Of a stretch of 64,000 bases of DNA, positions 52,849-60,689 are shown in pieces. Below the pieces are notes generated by a model that worked only from the letters and a program-made list of their open reading frames with translations, did not search any database and was not told the DNA's origin. Numbering within the stretch: the first letter of the stretch is position 1; each line of letters begins with the position of its first letter. The stretch lies in the NCBI GenBank assembly GCA_964586655.1, contig CAZPGY010000010.1, forward strand, positions 1 through 64,000, written 5' to 3'. The translations under genes were made by a program, and so were the position numbers. This DNA comes from JAJYSO01 sp964586655. Lineage in GTDB: Bacteria; Bacteroidota; Bacteroidia; Flavobacteriales; Flavobacteriaceae.

Positions 52849-53541
52849 ATGATGGCTCAACTTTTCCTTGTCCCAACGCCCATAGGGAACCTTGAAGACA
52901 TGACCTTTCGAGGGGTGCGTGTCTTACGGGAAGTAGATTTTATCTTGGCTGAAGATACCCGTAACAGCGGGAAATTGCTCAAGCATTTTGAGATCGCTAC
53001 GCCCATGTTTAGCCATCATCAACACAATGAACACCAAAGCGTGGAAGGGGTGATTAAGCGACTACAAGCCGGAGAAACCGCTGCATTAATTACCGATGCC
53101 GGCACTCCGGCCATTTCAGATCCCGGATTTTTAATGGTTCGCGCTTGTGTGAAAAATAAAATAGAAGTGGAATGCCTGCCCGGTGCTACCGCCTTTGTGC
53201 CGGCCTTGGTCGATAGTGGACTGCCCAACGATAAATTTGTTTTTGAAGGCTTTTTACCTCGAAAAAAGGGAAGACAAACCCGTTTAAAATTACTGGCCGA
53301 AGAAGAACGCACCCTGGTGCTTTATGAGTCGCCTTACAAATTGTTAAAAACCCTTGGACACCTCATTCAATATTTGGGCAAAGAACGGCAGGTCTCTATT
53401 TCAAGGGAAATTAGTAAACTCTATGGCGAAACCATTCGAGGAAGCTTGGAGGAAGTAAGAATTCATTTTGAACAACACCCTCCAAAAGGAGAAATTGTTT
53501 TGGTAATTGCCGGGAAAAAAGGTAAGAAATCCAAAAAGTAA
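52849..53541 (+). CDS. rsmI: 16S rRNA (cytidine1402-2'-O)-methyltransferase
   Basis: The 230-residue enzyme of the tetrapyrrole-methylase fold uses SAM to methylate C1402 in the ribosomal decoding centre. Motifs are V-P-T-P-I-G-N-L-E-D-M-T, L-A-E-D-T-R, I-S-D-A/D-A-G-T-P-A-I-S-D-P-G and L-P-G-A-T-A-F-V-P-A-L. It starts at ATG 52849 or the adjacent ATG 52852. Its closeness to the peptidase gene suggests co-transcription. The lysine-rich tail (G-K-K-G-K-K-S-K-K) is short. Confidence 0.94.
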   Translation: MMAQLFLVPTPIGNLEDMTFRGVRVLREVDFILAEDTRNSGKLLKHFEIATPMFSHHQHNEHQSVEGVIKRLQAGETAALITDAGTPAISDPGFLMVRACVKNKIEVECLPGATAFVPALVDSGLPNDKFVFEGFLPRKKGRQTRLKLLAEEERTLVLYESPYKLLKTLGHLIQYLGKERQVSISREISKLYGETIRGSLEEVRIHFEQHPPKGEIVLVIAGKKGKKSKK

Positions 53542-53740
53542 TGCCAATTCCAAGCGCGTTTGTGAATCACTAATCTATAAGGATAACCTTGAGACGCAAC
53601 ATTTGAAGATTAAGCCCTGAATACCGGATTAGTTTATGGAGTATTCTTGGTATAATTTCCCGACAAAGATGTATATTCGTCTTGAGAGTTTTAGGAATCG
53701 ACATTTAATACCAATTTTATTTAGTATGAATAATTGGTAT
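53542..53740. repeat. MITE-like repeat remnants upstream of the LysR gene
   Basis: A worn copy at about 53542-53653 (ATGCCAATTC ... CTAATCTATAAGGATAA ... TTCTTGGTAT) is followed by a small complete palindromic unit at 53708-53740, ATACCAATT-ttatttagtatgaat-AATTGGTAT with 9-base perfect ends. The small unit ends 32 bases before the LysR start, so it may influence that promoter. Confidence 0.6.
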
Positions 53741-53771
53741 AAAACCCCACCCATAATTTCCCTGCTATCAA

Positions 53772-54665
53772 GTGAATTTCAATCAACTCAAATATATTCT
53801 TGCAGTCGATGAGCACCGAAACTTCTCTCGGGCAGCCGAGGCATGTGGAGTTGCTCAATCCACGATGAGTAAAGAGATTCAGCGCTTAGAGCTCGAATTT
53901 GATATCATTATTTTTGACCGTTCTCGGCATCCGGTAAAACCCACCATGAAAGGTATTGATTTGCTGGAGCAAGCCGAGAAAATATTGGAGGAACACCGAA
54001 AGTTTAGCGCCATTGCACAGCAAAAAACAAACAATCCGGTCGGTGATTTTAAATTGGGAATCCTGCCCACTTTGGCGCCTTATTTATTGCCTTTGTTTAT
54101 TCAAAAATTAGGGAAAAACTATCCGGAATTAAATGTGGAGATTTTTGAACTGACTACTCCGGAGATCATCCATCATTTTCAAAACAGAAACTTAGATGGT
54201 GCCATTTGTATAGCTCCCTTTGCAGAAGGTTTTTATGAGGATTTTCTCTTCAAAGAAAATTTTGTGCTCTACCTCAATGAGAATCATCGATTGGCCCAAA
54301 AAGAGGAGGTGCGATGGGATGATATCCCTTTTGACGAATTGATTCTACACGAAGCTTTTAAAAAATACCTGCTGTCTTCAATAGAATTAAAGGAACGCAA
54401 AGAGATTTCCACTGCTACCCTGCAAAATATTAATTATTCCAGCGGATCCTTAGAAACAATTCGAAAAATAATTGACCGTAACGGGGGATTGACCTTATTG
54501 CCGCATTTGGCAACCTATTATATGGGCAATCGACGACTGCGGATGGTACGCCCCATTGTTCATCCGGTTTTAAGTCGGAAAATAAGCTTTGTAACGCCGC
54601 GCGGCTTTGAAAAAAAGCGATTGACCAAAGTGATCAAACGCGAGATTTTGGCACAACTTCCATAG
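53772..54665 (+). CDS. LysR-family regulator (OxyR-like, no redox cysteines)
   Basis: The 297-residue regulator starts at GTG 53772. Its N-terminal winged helix (1-60) includes 'NFSRAAEACGVAQSTMSKEI' and F-D-R-S-R-H-P-V-K-P-T, very close to the OxyR branch. The substrate domain (about 90-297) lacks the pair of cysteines used by OxyR to sense peroxide. The region that carries them in OxyR reads L-I-L-H-E-A-F-K-K-Y. It is therefore more likely a small-molecule sensor. The PrpD-like gene starts 165 bases downstream on the same strand from its own promoter, so it is the prime candidate target. Confidence 0.82.
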   Translation: MNFNQLKYILAVDEHRNFSRAAEACGVAQSTMSKEIQRLELEFDIIIFDRSRHPVKPTMKGIDLLEQAEKILEEHRKFSAIAQQKTNNPVGDFKLGILPTLAPYLLPLFIQKLGKNYPELNVEIFELTTPEIIHHFQNRNLDGAICIAPFAEGFYEDFLFKENFVLYLNENHRLAQKEEVRWDDIPFDELILHEAFKKYLLSSIELKERKEISTATLQNINYSSGSLETIRKIIDRNGGLTLLPHLATYYMGNRRLRMVRPIVHPVLSRKISFVTPRGFEKKRLTKVIKREILAQLP

Positions 54666-54755
54666 AAATAGCTGTTACAGATAAAAATTGCCGTCCGGAG
54701 ACCCCGAAACGGGGGGCAATCGCTTTTTCCCATAATTCGTATCGCCTTTGCCTTA

Positions 54756-54786
54756 TTGACCTGAGCGAGGTACTGTCCTAACTTTG
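54756..54786 (+). promoter_or_regulatory. Promoter of the PrpD-like gene
   Basis: TTG (54756-54758), 20 bases, TAACTTTG (54779-54786): a full Bacteroidota promoter. The leader to ATG 54831 is about 40 bases. Confidence 0.7.
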
Positions 54787-54830
54787 TCTGTGAAATAAAA
54801 ACGGAGATTAACCCTCTAAAACAAAAAGTT

Positions 54831-56213
54831 ATGACAGCCGTAGAAAAATTAGCAAAATTTGTGCAAACCCGAACATTTGACGAGCTATCAGAAGATGCCG
54901 TCCGCGAACTTAAGATCCGACTTTTAGACGGATTGGGTTGTGCCATTGGGGCTCAAGATGGAGAGCCGGTAAAAATGATTAAAAATCAAATTGATGATTT
55001 TGGCGGAAAACCATTGGCCACCTTGATTGGAGGTGGAAAAACCTCTCCCGACCGTGCCGCTTTTTACAATTCGGCTCGGGTTCGCTATCTGGATTATAAC
55101 GACAGTTATTTGGCCAAAAATGAAACCGGACATCCTTCAGATAATATCGGCAGTATTTTAGCAGCTACCGAGTATGCCGACAGCGATGGGAAAGATTTCC
55201 TTACTGCCTTAGCCATCGCTTATCAAATTCAATGTCGATTGAGTGATGTGGCTCCGGTTCGCGACAAAGGATTTGACCACACCGTTCAAGGGGCTTATGC
55301 CGCGGCAGCCGGCGTGGCTTACAGTTTAAATCTCACTGAGAAACAAACCGCCAATGCCATTGCCATTGCTGCAACCGCTTATAATGCCTTGCGCGTAACA
55401 AGAACCGGAAATCTATCACATTGGAAAGGATTGGCGTTCCCGTCTACCGGATGGACTTCTACGCATTCTGCATTTTTAGCGATGCGCGGAATTACCGGCC
55501 CTGAAGAAGTTTTTGAGGGTAATAAAGGATTTAAAGACAGTATTGCCGGAGATTTTGAAATCGATTGGAGTCAAGAAGACTTGGAACGCGTGACCAAAAC
55601 CATTGTCAAACGCTATAATGCCGAAGTTCACTCTCAATCCACTTTAGAAGGTGTGCAGGAACTAATCGAAAACAATAAAATTGATCCGAATCGCATTGAG
55701 AAAATTATTTTGGAAACTTTTGATGTGGCCTACAATATTATTGGCGGTGGCGAAGAAGGCGGGAAGAAAAACATTCGCGTCAAGGAAGAAGCCGATCACA
55801 GCTTGCCTTATATGATTTCGGCCATGATTTTAGATGGCGATGTGATGCCCGAGCAATACACTCCCGAACGCATTAAAAAAGAGGATATCCAAAGCTTACT
55901 CCAAAAAGTGGAAGTTAAAGAAAATAGGAAACTCTCTAAGCTGTTTCCCGATGAAATGGGAAGTGAATTGAGTATCTATATGAAAGACGGCGATCACTTC
56001 TATACCACTAAAAAAGATTATCGAGGATTTCACAGCAAACCGGCTTCTTGGGAGATAATCATTGACAAATTTAAAAAATTGTCAAGCCCTTATGCTGATG
56101 CAGAAAGCTTGGATCAAATTATCGATATCGTACAGCATTTGGAAAATCACAAAATAAGTGATTTGATGAAAGTCTTGGAAAATATTGGCCAAGAGACTCC
56201 TCAAACCGCTTAA
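54831..56213 (+). CDS. MmgE/PrpD-family dehydratase-like enzyme
   Basis: The 460-residue protein has PrpD active-site motifs: Y-L-D-Y-N-D (Asp88, Asp91), G-H-P-S-D-N (His101), F-D-H-T-V (His150), H-W-K-G (Lys199) and A-E-V-H-S-Q (His267), all in positions seen in 2-methylcitrate dehydratase and cis-aconitate decarboxylase. The family acts on small poly-carboxylates by dehydration, decarboxylation or epimerisation. No methylcitrate-cycle genes (prpB, prpC) are nearby. It is followed instead by a ComA-like gene, so an unusual substrate is possible. Confidence 0.85.
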   Translation: MTAVEKLAKFVQTRTFDELSEDAVRELKIRLLDGLGCAIGAQDGEPVKMIKNQIDDFGGKPLATLIGGGKTSPDRAAFYNSARVRYLDYNDSYLAKNETGHPSDNIGSILAATEYADSDGKDFLTALAIAYQIQCRLSDVAPVRDKGFDHTVQGAYAAAAGVAYSLNLTEKQTANAIAIAATAYNALRVTRTGNLSHWKGLAFPSTGWTSTHSAFLAMRGITGPEEVFEGNKGFKDSIAGDFEIDWSQEDLERVTKTIVKRYNAEVHSQSTLEGVQELIENNKIDPNRIEKIILETFDVAYNIIGGGEEGGKKNIRVKEEADHSLPYMISAMILDGDVMPEQYTPERIKKEDIQSLLQKVEVKENRKLSKLFPDEMGSELSIYMKDGDHFYTTKKDYRGFHSKPASWEIIIDKFKKLSSPYADAESLDQIIDIVQHLENHKISDLMKVLENIGQETPQTA

Positions 56214-56271
56214 AGAAAAAATGGTCTTTGTTATTCTTCCATTACCGAAAAACGGCTCAAGGATCCTACTA

Positions 56272-56286
56272 TGATAATCATTATCA
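56272..56286. promoter_or_regulatory. Fur-box-like palindrome between the PrpD-like and ComA-like genes
   Basis: TGATAATCATTATCA is a perfect 7-1-7 palindrome identical in form to half of the classical Fur box. It lies 164 bases before the ComA-like gene. Binding by Fur is inferred from sequence only. Confidence 0.45.
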
Positions 56287-56449
56287 GGTCGTTTTTCTGA
56301 ACAAAAGAATGACAATTATGAGGGAAATGATAAAGAATCATCCTCTCAATTTATAGGGAAGTGATTTGTAATTTTACCAGAAAGATTCGTCTGTTTTGAA
56401 TGTCGCTTCCGTATTACAACTAATGTTTAACCCTTAAAAGTTCATTATT

Positions 56450-57298
56450 ATGGCACTTCAAGAAGGAAAAGAATTTAAAAAACATCCGGTTGCTTTTGAC
56501 TGGTTGAATAAAAACGAACGACAAGAAAAACCCCGTGATATTGGATTGACCGAAATTCGTTCGGCTTATTACTCCAATTTTGGGATGAGCTATTTTAAAG
56601 ACATCCTCGAAATGAGCGGCAATTATGTTGATAGCATCAAATTTGCCGGCGGAGTTTTCACCCTGATGAATCCGGAAAAGATCAGAGAAATGCTCGATTT
56701 AGCACATTCGTATGGCGTTATGGCCTCTACCGGAGGATTTATGGAAACCGTATTGACCCAGGGAAAAGATGCGGTCAAAAAATATATCCAAGAGGTCAAG
56801 GATTTAGGATTTGACATCATCGAAATTTCTACGGGATTTATCTCCATTCCCACTTCCGATTGGCAGCGGGTTATCGAGGAAGTCCAAAAAGCCGGACTCA
56901 AAGCCAAACCCGAAATCGGGGTGCAATTTGGCGCCGGCGGTGACGGAACGGTTGAAGAATATCAATCGGAAGGCACCCAAGATGTGGATTATGCCATCCA
57001 ACAAGGAAAACGATTTTTGGATGCCGGAGCGTATCTGATTATGATGGAATCGGAAGGTGTAACCGAAAATGCCGAGCCCTGGCGAACCGATGTTCCGGCC
57101 AAATTTATCAACGAATTGGGCTTGGAAAATGTGATGTTTGAAGCCGCTGATCCGCAAGTGTTCAAGTGGTACGTCAAAAACTACGGCCCGGAAGTCAATT
57201 TGTTTGTCGACCACAGCCAATTGCTGCAATTAGAATCCACTCGCCGTGGAATCTGGGGCACCAACGATATTTGGGGACGTGTGGTGACCTATAAATAA
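56450..57298 (+). CDS. ComA/phosphosulfolactate synthase family protein
   Basis: The 282-residue TIM-barrel protein matches the ComA family: V-D-S-I-K-F-A-G-G at the end of an early strand, E-I-S-T-G-F-I-S-I-P in the middle, K-P-E-I-G-V-Q and 'V-F-E-A-A-D' towards the end. ComA adds sulfite to phosphoenolpyruvate to give phosphosulfolactate, the first step of coenzyme M synthesis in archaea. Flavobacteria do not make coenzyme M, so another sulfonate or a different nucleophile is likely. It pairs with the PrpD-like gene. Confidence 0.82.
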   Translation: MALQEGKEFKKHPVAFDWLNKNERQEKPRDIGLTEIRSAYYSNFGMSYFKDILEMSGNYVDSIKFAGGVFTLMNPEKIREMLDLAHSYGVMASTGGFMETVLTQGKDAVKKYIQEVKDLGFDIIEISTGFISIPTSDWQRVIEEVQKAGLKAKPEIGVQFGAGGDGTVEEYQSEGTQDVDYAIQQGKRFLDAGAYLIMMESEGVTENAEPWRTDVPAKFINELGLENVMFEAADPQVFKWYVKNYGPEVNLFVDHSQLLQLESTRRGIWGTNDIWGRVVTYK

Positions 57299-57321
57299 GT
57301 TGTATTCTTTATTGTAAATAG

Positions 57322-57356
57322 CAAACCTGCCGGGTTTTGGAAATCCGGCAGGTTTG
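57322..57356 (+). terminator. Terminator after the ComA-like gene
   Basis: CAAACCTGCCGG (57322-57333) pairs perfectly with CCGGCAGGTTTG (57345-57356), followed by TTTG, 24 bases after the stop. Confidence 0.85.
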
Positions 57357-57389
57357 TTTGATTTTCCACGGCCAACACCAACAAGCTTC

Positions 57390-57422
57390 TCCTGATCTTA
57401 AATTTAAGGAATAGGCTTGAGT
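57390..57422 (+). repeat. Imperfect repeat flanking the RAYT gene, left copy
   Basis: ATCTTAAATTTAAGGAATAGGC (about 57396) resembles ATCTTAAATTTGAGGAGTGCAC at about 58516, on the other side of the transposase gene and in the same orientation. Confidence 0.4.
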
Positions 57423-57463
57423 ATTCTTTTTTGAATTTTATTGAGATCCATATGATAATGAGA

Positions 57464-58258
57464 TTATTTTTTTCTGTTGAAGGTGTCTTCTTTCCATCTT
57501 TTAGGGTTATCACGGATGTAATTTGCTATATTATTATAGGCTTTTTTATTCCTAATAATGTGTTCGTAATAATTGCGTTGCCAGATCCGCTTTGCTTTTG
57601 AAATTTTTATTAATTCTGAATCCGATAAAGGAAAAGTTTCTGTTCCCTCCCATCGGCGCCGAAGCGAATCGCCAGAAGGTTGGGGCGAATCGTCGGAAGA
57701 TTGGGGCGAATCGTCAGAAGGTTGGGGCGAATCGCCAGAAGGTTGGGGCGAATTGCAATTCGCCCGTACTATTCCCGCTATTCCCGCTATTCCTGCCCGA
57801 TTCTTCGCTCCTTTTCCCTTCTCTTTCGCCTCTTTCTTTTTTTTCGCCGAATCTTTAGAATTTAGATAAGAGGATATTTCTTCTCTTATCTGTTTTGTCG
57901 TGGCTATTTTGTAGCCGCGGATAATAGCGCCGATGGTGTGAGAGGGCGATCGGAATTTTCCGAGATGTTTTTCGTTATCTCCTTTCTTAAATAAGATTTC
58001 TATAATGGCGTGAAAATGGTTAGGCATCACGATAAAATCGTGTAAGTCAATATTATCTCTGATATTTAACGAATTGAGCCATTCCTTATGTGCGATTTTT
58101 CCAAAGGAATTTAAATTCATTTTTTGATGTCGGATTTTCCCGAATAAATGAATCCGATCTTGACAGCAAAGGCTTATAAAATAAAGTCCTTTTTGGCTAT
58201 AATCATAATCTTTCAATCGGATGCTGCGTCGGTGATGTCGTTTTGGATCGTAATTCAT
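57464..58258 (-). CDS. REP-associated tyrosine transposase (RAYT / IS200-like Y1 family)
   Basis: The 264-residue protein has the HUH motif M-P-N-H-F-H-A-I (His81, His83) and the C-terminal I-W-Q-R-N-Y-Y-E-H-I-I-R-N with the nucleophilic tyrosine (Tyr230 or 231). RAYTs are single-copy, domesticated relatives of IS200 transposases that act on REP palindromes. Here about 95 residues (128-222) are inserted between the two conserved halves: a lysine-rich helix, G-I-A-G-I-A-G-I, four 7-residue S-P-Q-P-S-G-D repeats and a linker. It lies alone between the ComA and TetR units. Confidence 0.85.
   Translation of the reverse strand: MNYDPKRHHRRSIRLKDYDYSQKGLYFISLCCQDRIHLFGKIRHQKMNLNSFGKIAHKEWLNSLNIRDNIDLHDFIVMPNHFHAIIEILFKKGDNEKHLGKFRSPSHTIGAIIRGYKIATTKQIREEISSYLNSKDSAKKKKEAKEKGKGAKNRAGIAGIAGIVRANCNSPQPSGDSPQPSDDSPQSSDDSPQPSGDSLRRRWEGTETFPLSDSELIKISKAKRIWQRNYYEHIIRNKKAYNNIANYIRDNPKRWKEDTFNRKK
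57664..57747 (-). repeat. Four 21-base tandem repeats inside the RAYT gene
   Basis: The unit GCGAATCGCCAGAAGGTTGGG (plus strand, one letter over the usual span) occurs at 57664, 57685, 57706 and 57727 with one to three changes. It keeps the reading frame and codes for S-P-Q-P-S-G-D-type heptads. It abuts a perfect 20-base palindrome at 57746. Confidence 0.85.
57746..57765. repeat. Perfect 20-base REP-like palindrome inside the RAYT gene
   Basis: GGGCGAATTGCAATTCGCCC is fully self-complementary. This palindrome type is, from memory, common as an intergenic repeat in several Bacteroidota and other genomes. Here it is part of the coding sequence. Confidence 0.75.
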
Positions 58259-58641
58259 TCTTAGAATTTTTTAAATTGGTTTTTTGTTCTCAAATCATCG
58301 CCTTCTTCATTTAATAGCAAAATACTTTATAAACGGGTCTATAGATTTATGGGATTTTCATCATCCTTTATCCTATGCCTGAACGTTATGCATCAAAGTT
58401 CCCCTTTTTATGTTGACGATCTGCGGAGGCTCTTGGGATTTGGGGCAAGTTCCACTCCCAATCCACCGGATTTCCGGAATATGACTGGTTTTTTCCAATC
58501 TCGATGAGCGCCCAATCTTAAATTTGAGGAGTGCACTCTTATTCAGAAGTGATATTTCCCCCTTTATTTCCGGTTTTTTCCGGCCTGCGGCGCAGGTTTG
58601 TTTAGTCGCTGCCTTCAAAAGTTAAATATGTCATAAATAAC
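58259..58641. other. Intergenic region before the TetR gene
   Basis: No convincing gene. It contains the right copy of the repeat that flanks the RAYT gene (about 58516-58545) and ends with the TetR operator. Confidence 0.45.
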
Positions 58642-58659
58642 TTAGACAAACTTGTCTAA
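58642..58659. promoter_or_regulatory. Palindromic operator of the TetR regulator
   Basis: TTAGACAA-ac-TTGTCTAA is a perfect 8-base inverted repeat. Its right arm contains the TTG of the promoter -33 box, so bound repressor would block RNA polymerase. Confidence 0.7.
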
Positions 58660-58681
58660 CTAAAAAGTTGAATTACATTTG
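58652..58681 (+). promoter_or_regulatory. Promoter of the TetR-RND efflux operon
   Basis: TTG (58652-58654), 19 bases, TACATTTG (58674-58681): a full Bacteroidota promoter, 23 bases before the TetR ATG at 58704. Confidence 0.72.
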
Positions 58682-58703
58682 TCGACCAATTAGTTAAACA
58701 AAA

Positions 58704-59306
58704 ATGTCTAAAAAGAAGTCAGCCTTAAGTACAGAGGAGCGAATTAAGCAAACGGCAAAGAAGCTTTTTTTTGGTCAGGGCAATTTTAAAGCCGGGACCC
58801 AGGAGATTGCGGATGCTGCAGGAGTAAATCGAACGGCCATCAATTATTATTTCAGGTCGCGCGACAACCTGTTGAAAATTGTTTTTGACGATGCGTTAAA
58901 TCGTATGCAGGAAGACAATAGCGCCATTGTTTCAGCAGATTTACCCTTTCGAGAGAAATTGGAGAAATGGTTGGATGATAAATTGGCAACCGCTATCAAA
59001 TATCCTTTTCTCGAGCTTTATATTGTCTCAGAAATGCAGACCTCCAGCTGTGCTATTATTAGTAAGAACAAAGAATTTTTACGTTCTGTCAATGATATTT
59101 TGGCCGATCTTTTACGGGAAGAGGCTGCCAAAGGAACCATCAAACCCATTGACCCCATTCATTTTATTTTGAATATAGCTTCGTTGGTCTCTTTTCCTTT
59201 TTGCATGCGTCCTTTGTTGGCGGAGTCTTTAGATATTGACGAAGCCCAATTTAAGCAGATTATGGAGGAGCGAAAGCAGGTTATTTTGGATAGTGTTTTT
59301 ATTTAA
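58704..59306 (+). CDS. TetR-family transcriptional repressor
   Basis: The 200-residue regulator has an N-terminal helix-turn-helix (about 10-58) with 'TEERIKQTAKKLFFGQGNF', Q-E-I-A-D-A-A-G-V-N-R-T-A-I-N-Y-Y-F. The C-terminal ligand/dimer domain is all-helical and not recognisable to a ligand class. It is the first gene of a tetR-tolC-hlyD-acrB operon and should repress it, and itself, through the palindrome at 58642 until an inducer binds. Confidence 0.9.
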   Translation: MSKKKSALSTEERIKQTAKKLFFGQGNFKAGTQEIADAAGVNRTAINYYFRSRDNLLKIVFDDALNRMQEDNSAIVSADLPFREKLEKWLDDKLATAIKYPFLELYIVSEMQTSSCAIISKNKEFLRSVNDILADLLREEAAKGTIKPIDPIHFILNIASLVSFPFCMRPLLAESLDIDEAQFKQIMEERKQVILDSVFI

Positions 59307-59324
59307 ACCCCATCATATAAATTT

Positions 59325-60680
59325 ATGATTCAGAAAAAAGTCACATTCTTCTTGTTGTTGTTGATGTCGGTAAGCTTTTTGGGGCAAGCCCAAGAAAAGC
59401 TAAGCTTGGCCGAAGCCATCAATTATGCCTTAGAAAACAAAGCGGCAGCCCAAAAAGCAGCATTGGAAGTAGAGAAATCAAAATACTTAGTTACCGAACG
59501 CAAAGCAGCTGCGCTGCCGCATATCAATGGAAGCGGCGGATTGGTCTATAATCCTATTTTAAGGAAAACGCCTATTCCGGGAGATTTTATAGGCCAGCCC
59601 GGGCAAATTTTTATGGTTCCCTTTGGGCAGCCGTGGAATTCTTCCATCGGGGTAAATCTTAAACAAATGCTTTTTAATTCTAAAGTGTTTATAGGGATGA
59701 AAGCGGCGAGAGAGAGTAGAGATTTAGCCAGAATTAGCCGTGAAATGACCGATGAGCAAATTATAGAAAAGGTGGCCACGGCATACTATCAAATACTGAC
59801 TCAACAACAAAAACTACAAACGATTGACAGCAGTTATGCCAGCGCTTTGAAAATTCATGATATCATCAAAAACCTTTATCAAAATGGCTTGGCTAAGGAA
59901 ATTGACTTGGATCGAATTAGCGTAAACCTCACCAACTTAAAAACAGCGCGTACCCAGCTGAGCAATGCGGTAATTCAACTAAAAAATGCCCTTAAGTTTT
60001 ATATGGGAATGCCGATGAATAATCCTGTCCAGCTCTCTTTCAATGACTTGGAGATCGAGCCGCAATACGTGCCCAAGACTATTGATGTTAGTGAGCGTAC
60101 CGAAATCCAGCTCTTGAAAAAGAAAAAACAGCTGTTGACCTATAAGGTTCAAGCTGAAAAATCAGGACTTTACCCCACGTTATATCTCATTGGAAGCTAT
60201 GCCTGGCAAGGATTTGGCGATAAATTTCCCATCGGAACCGGAGAAAGTCAAGGAACTTATTGGACAGATTATGCCAGTATTGGGCTACAGATAAACATTC
60301 CCATTTTTAACGGAATGGGGACAAGGGCTGCCGTAAAACAGGCCGAAATAGAATTGGAAAATGTAGCTCTCGATATACAAGACACTAAGTTGGCCATGAA
60401 TCTGGAGTATCAAAATGCCAAAGCACAGATTGAAAACAGCTTGAAGTCTATTGAAAATCAAAAAGCTAATAAGGTGTTGGCCCACAAGGTTTTGAAAAAT
60501 ACCCGAAACAATTATCAAAATGGATTGGCTACGCTTACCGATTTGTTAGATGCACAAAATGCATGGGTTGAAGCGAAAAACAATTATACCCATGCCTTGT
60601 TAAAATTTAAACTGGCCGAAATCAAACTCTATAAGGCCAAAGGTAAACTCGAGAAATTCGTTCAACAACTCAACGATTAA
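59325..60680 (+). CDS. TolC-family outer-membrane efflux channel
   Basis: The 451-residue protein has a signal peptide (1-22, ending G-Q-A-Q) and two related TolC halves, each with long helices and short strands: K-L-S-L-A-E-A-I-N-Y-A-L-E near the start, and 'NYQNGLATLTDLLDAQNAW' near the end. It should form the trimeric exit duct of the pump encoded downstream. It starts 18 bases after the TetR gene. Confidence 0.93.
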   Translation: MIQKKVTFFLLLLMSVSFLGQAQEKLSLAEAINYALENKAAAQKAALEVEKSKYLVTERKAAALPHINGSGGLVYNPILRKTPIPGDFIGQPGQIFMVPFGQPWNSSIGVNLKQMLFNSKVFIGMKAARESRDLARISREMTDEQIIEKVATAYYQILTQQQKLQTIDSSYASALKIHDIIKNLYQNGLAKEIDLDRISVNLTNLKTARTQLSNAVIQLKNALKFYMGMPMNNPVQLSFNDLEIEPQYVPKTIDVSERTEIQLLKKKKQLLTYKVQAEKSGLYPTLYLIGSYAWQGFGDKFPIGTGESQGTYWTDYASIGLQINIPIFNGMGTRAAVKQAEIELENVALDIQDTKLAMNLEYQNAKAQIENSLKSIENQKANKVLAHKVLKNTRNNYQNGLATLTDLLDAQNAWVEAKNNYTHALLKFKLAEIKLYKAKGKLEKFVQQLND

Positions 60681-60689
60681 TTATAGGAT

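Noticed and set aside
57664..57747. CRISPR-like array
   Set aside because: The repeats are contiguous without spacers and are translated in frame.
57573..57869. Plus-strand open frames across the RAYT repeats
   Set aside because: They exist only because the 21-base repeats keep several frames open; the minus-strand frame encodes a recognisable transposase.
58373..58618. 81-codon minus-strand frame before the TetR gene
   Set aside because: It shows part of the DNA repeat that also flanks the RAYT gene at 57390, and has no protein-like pattern.
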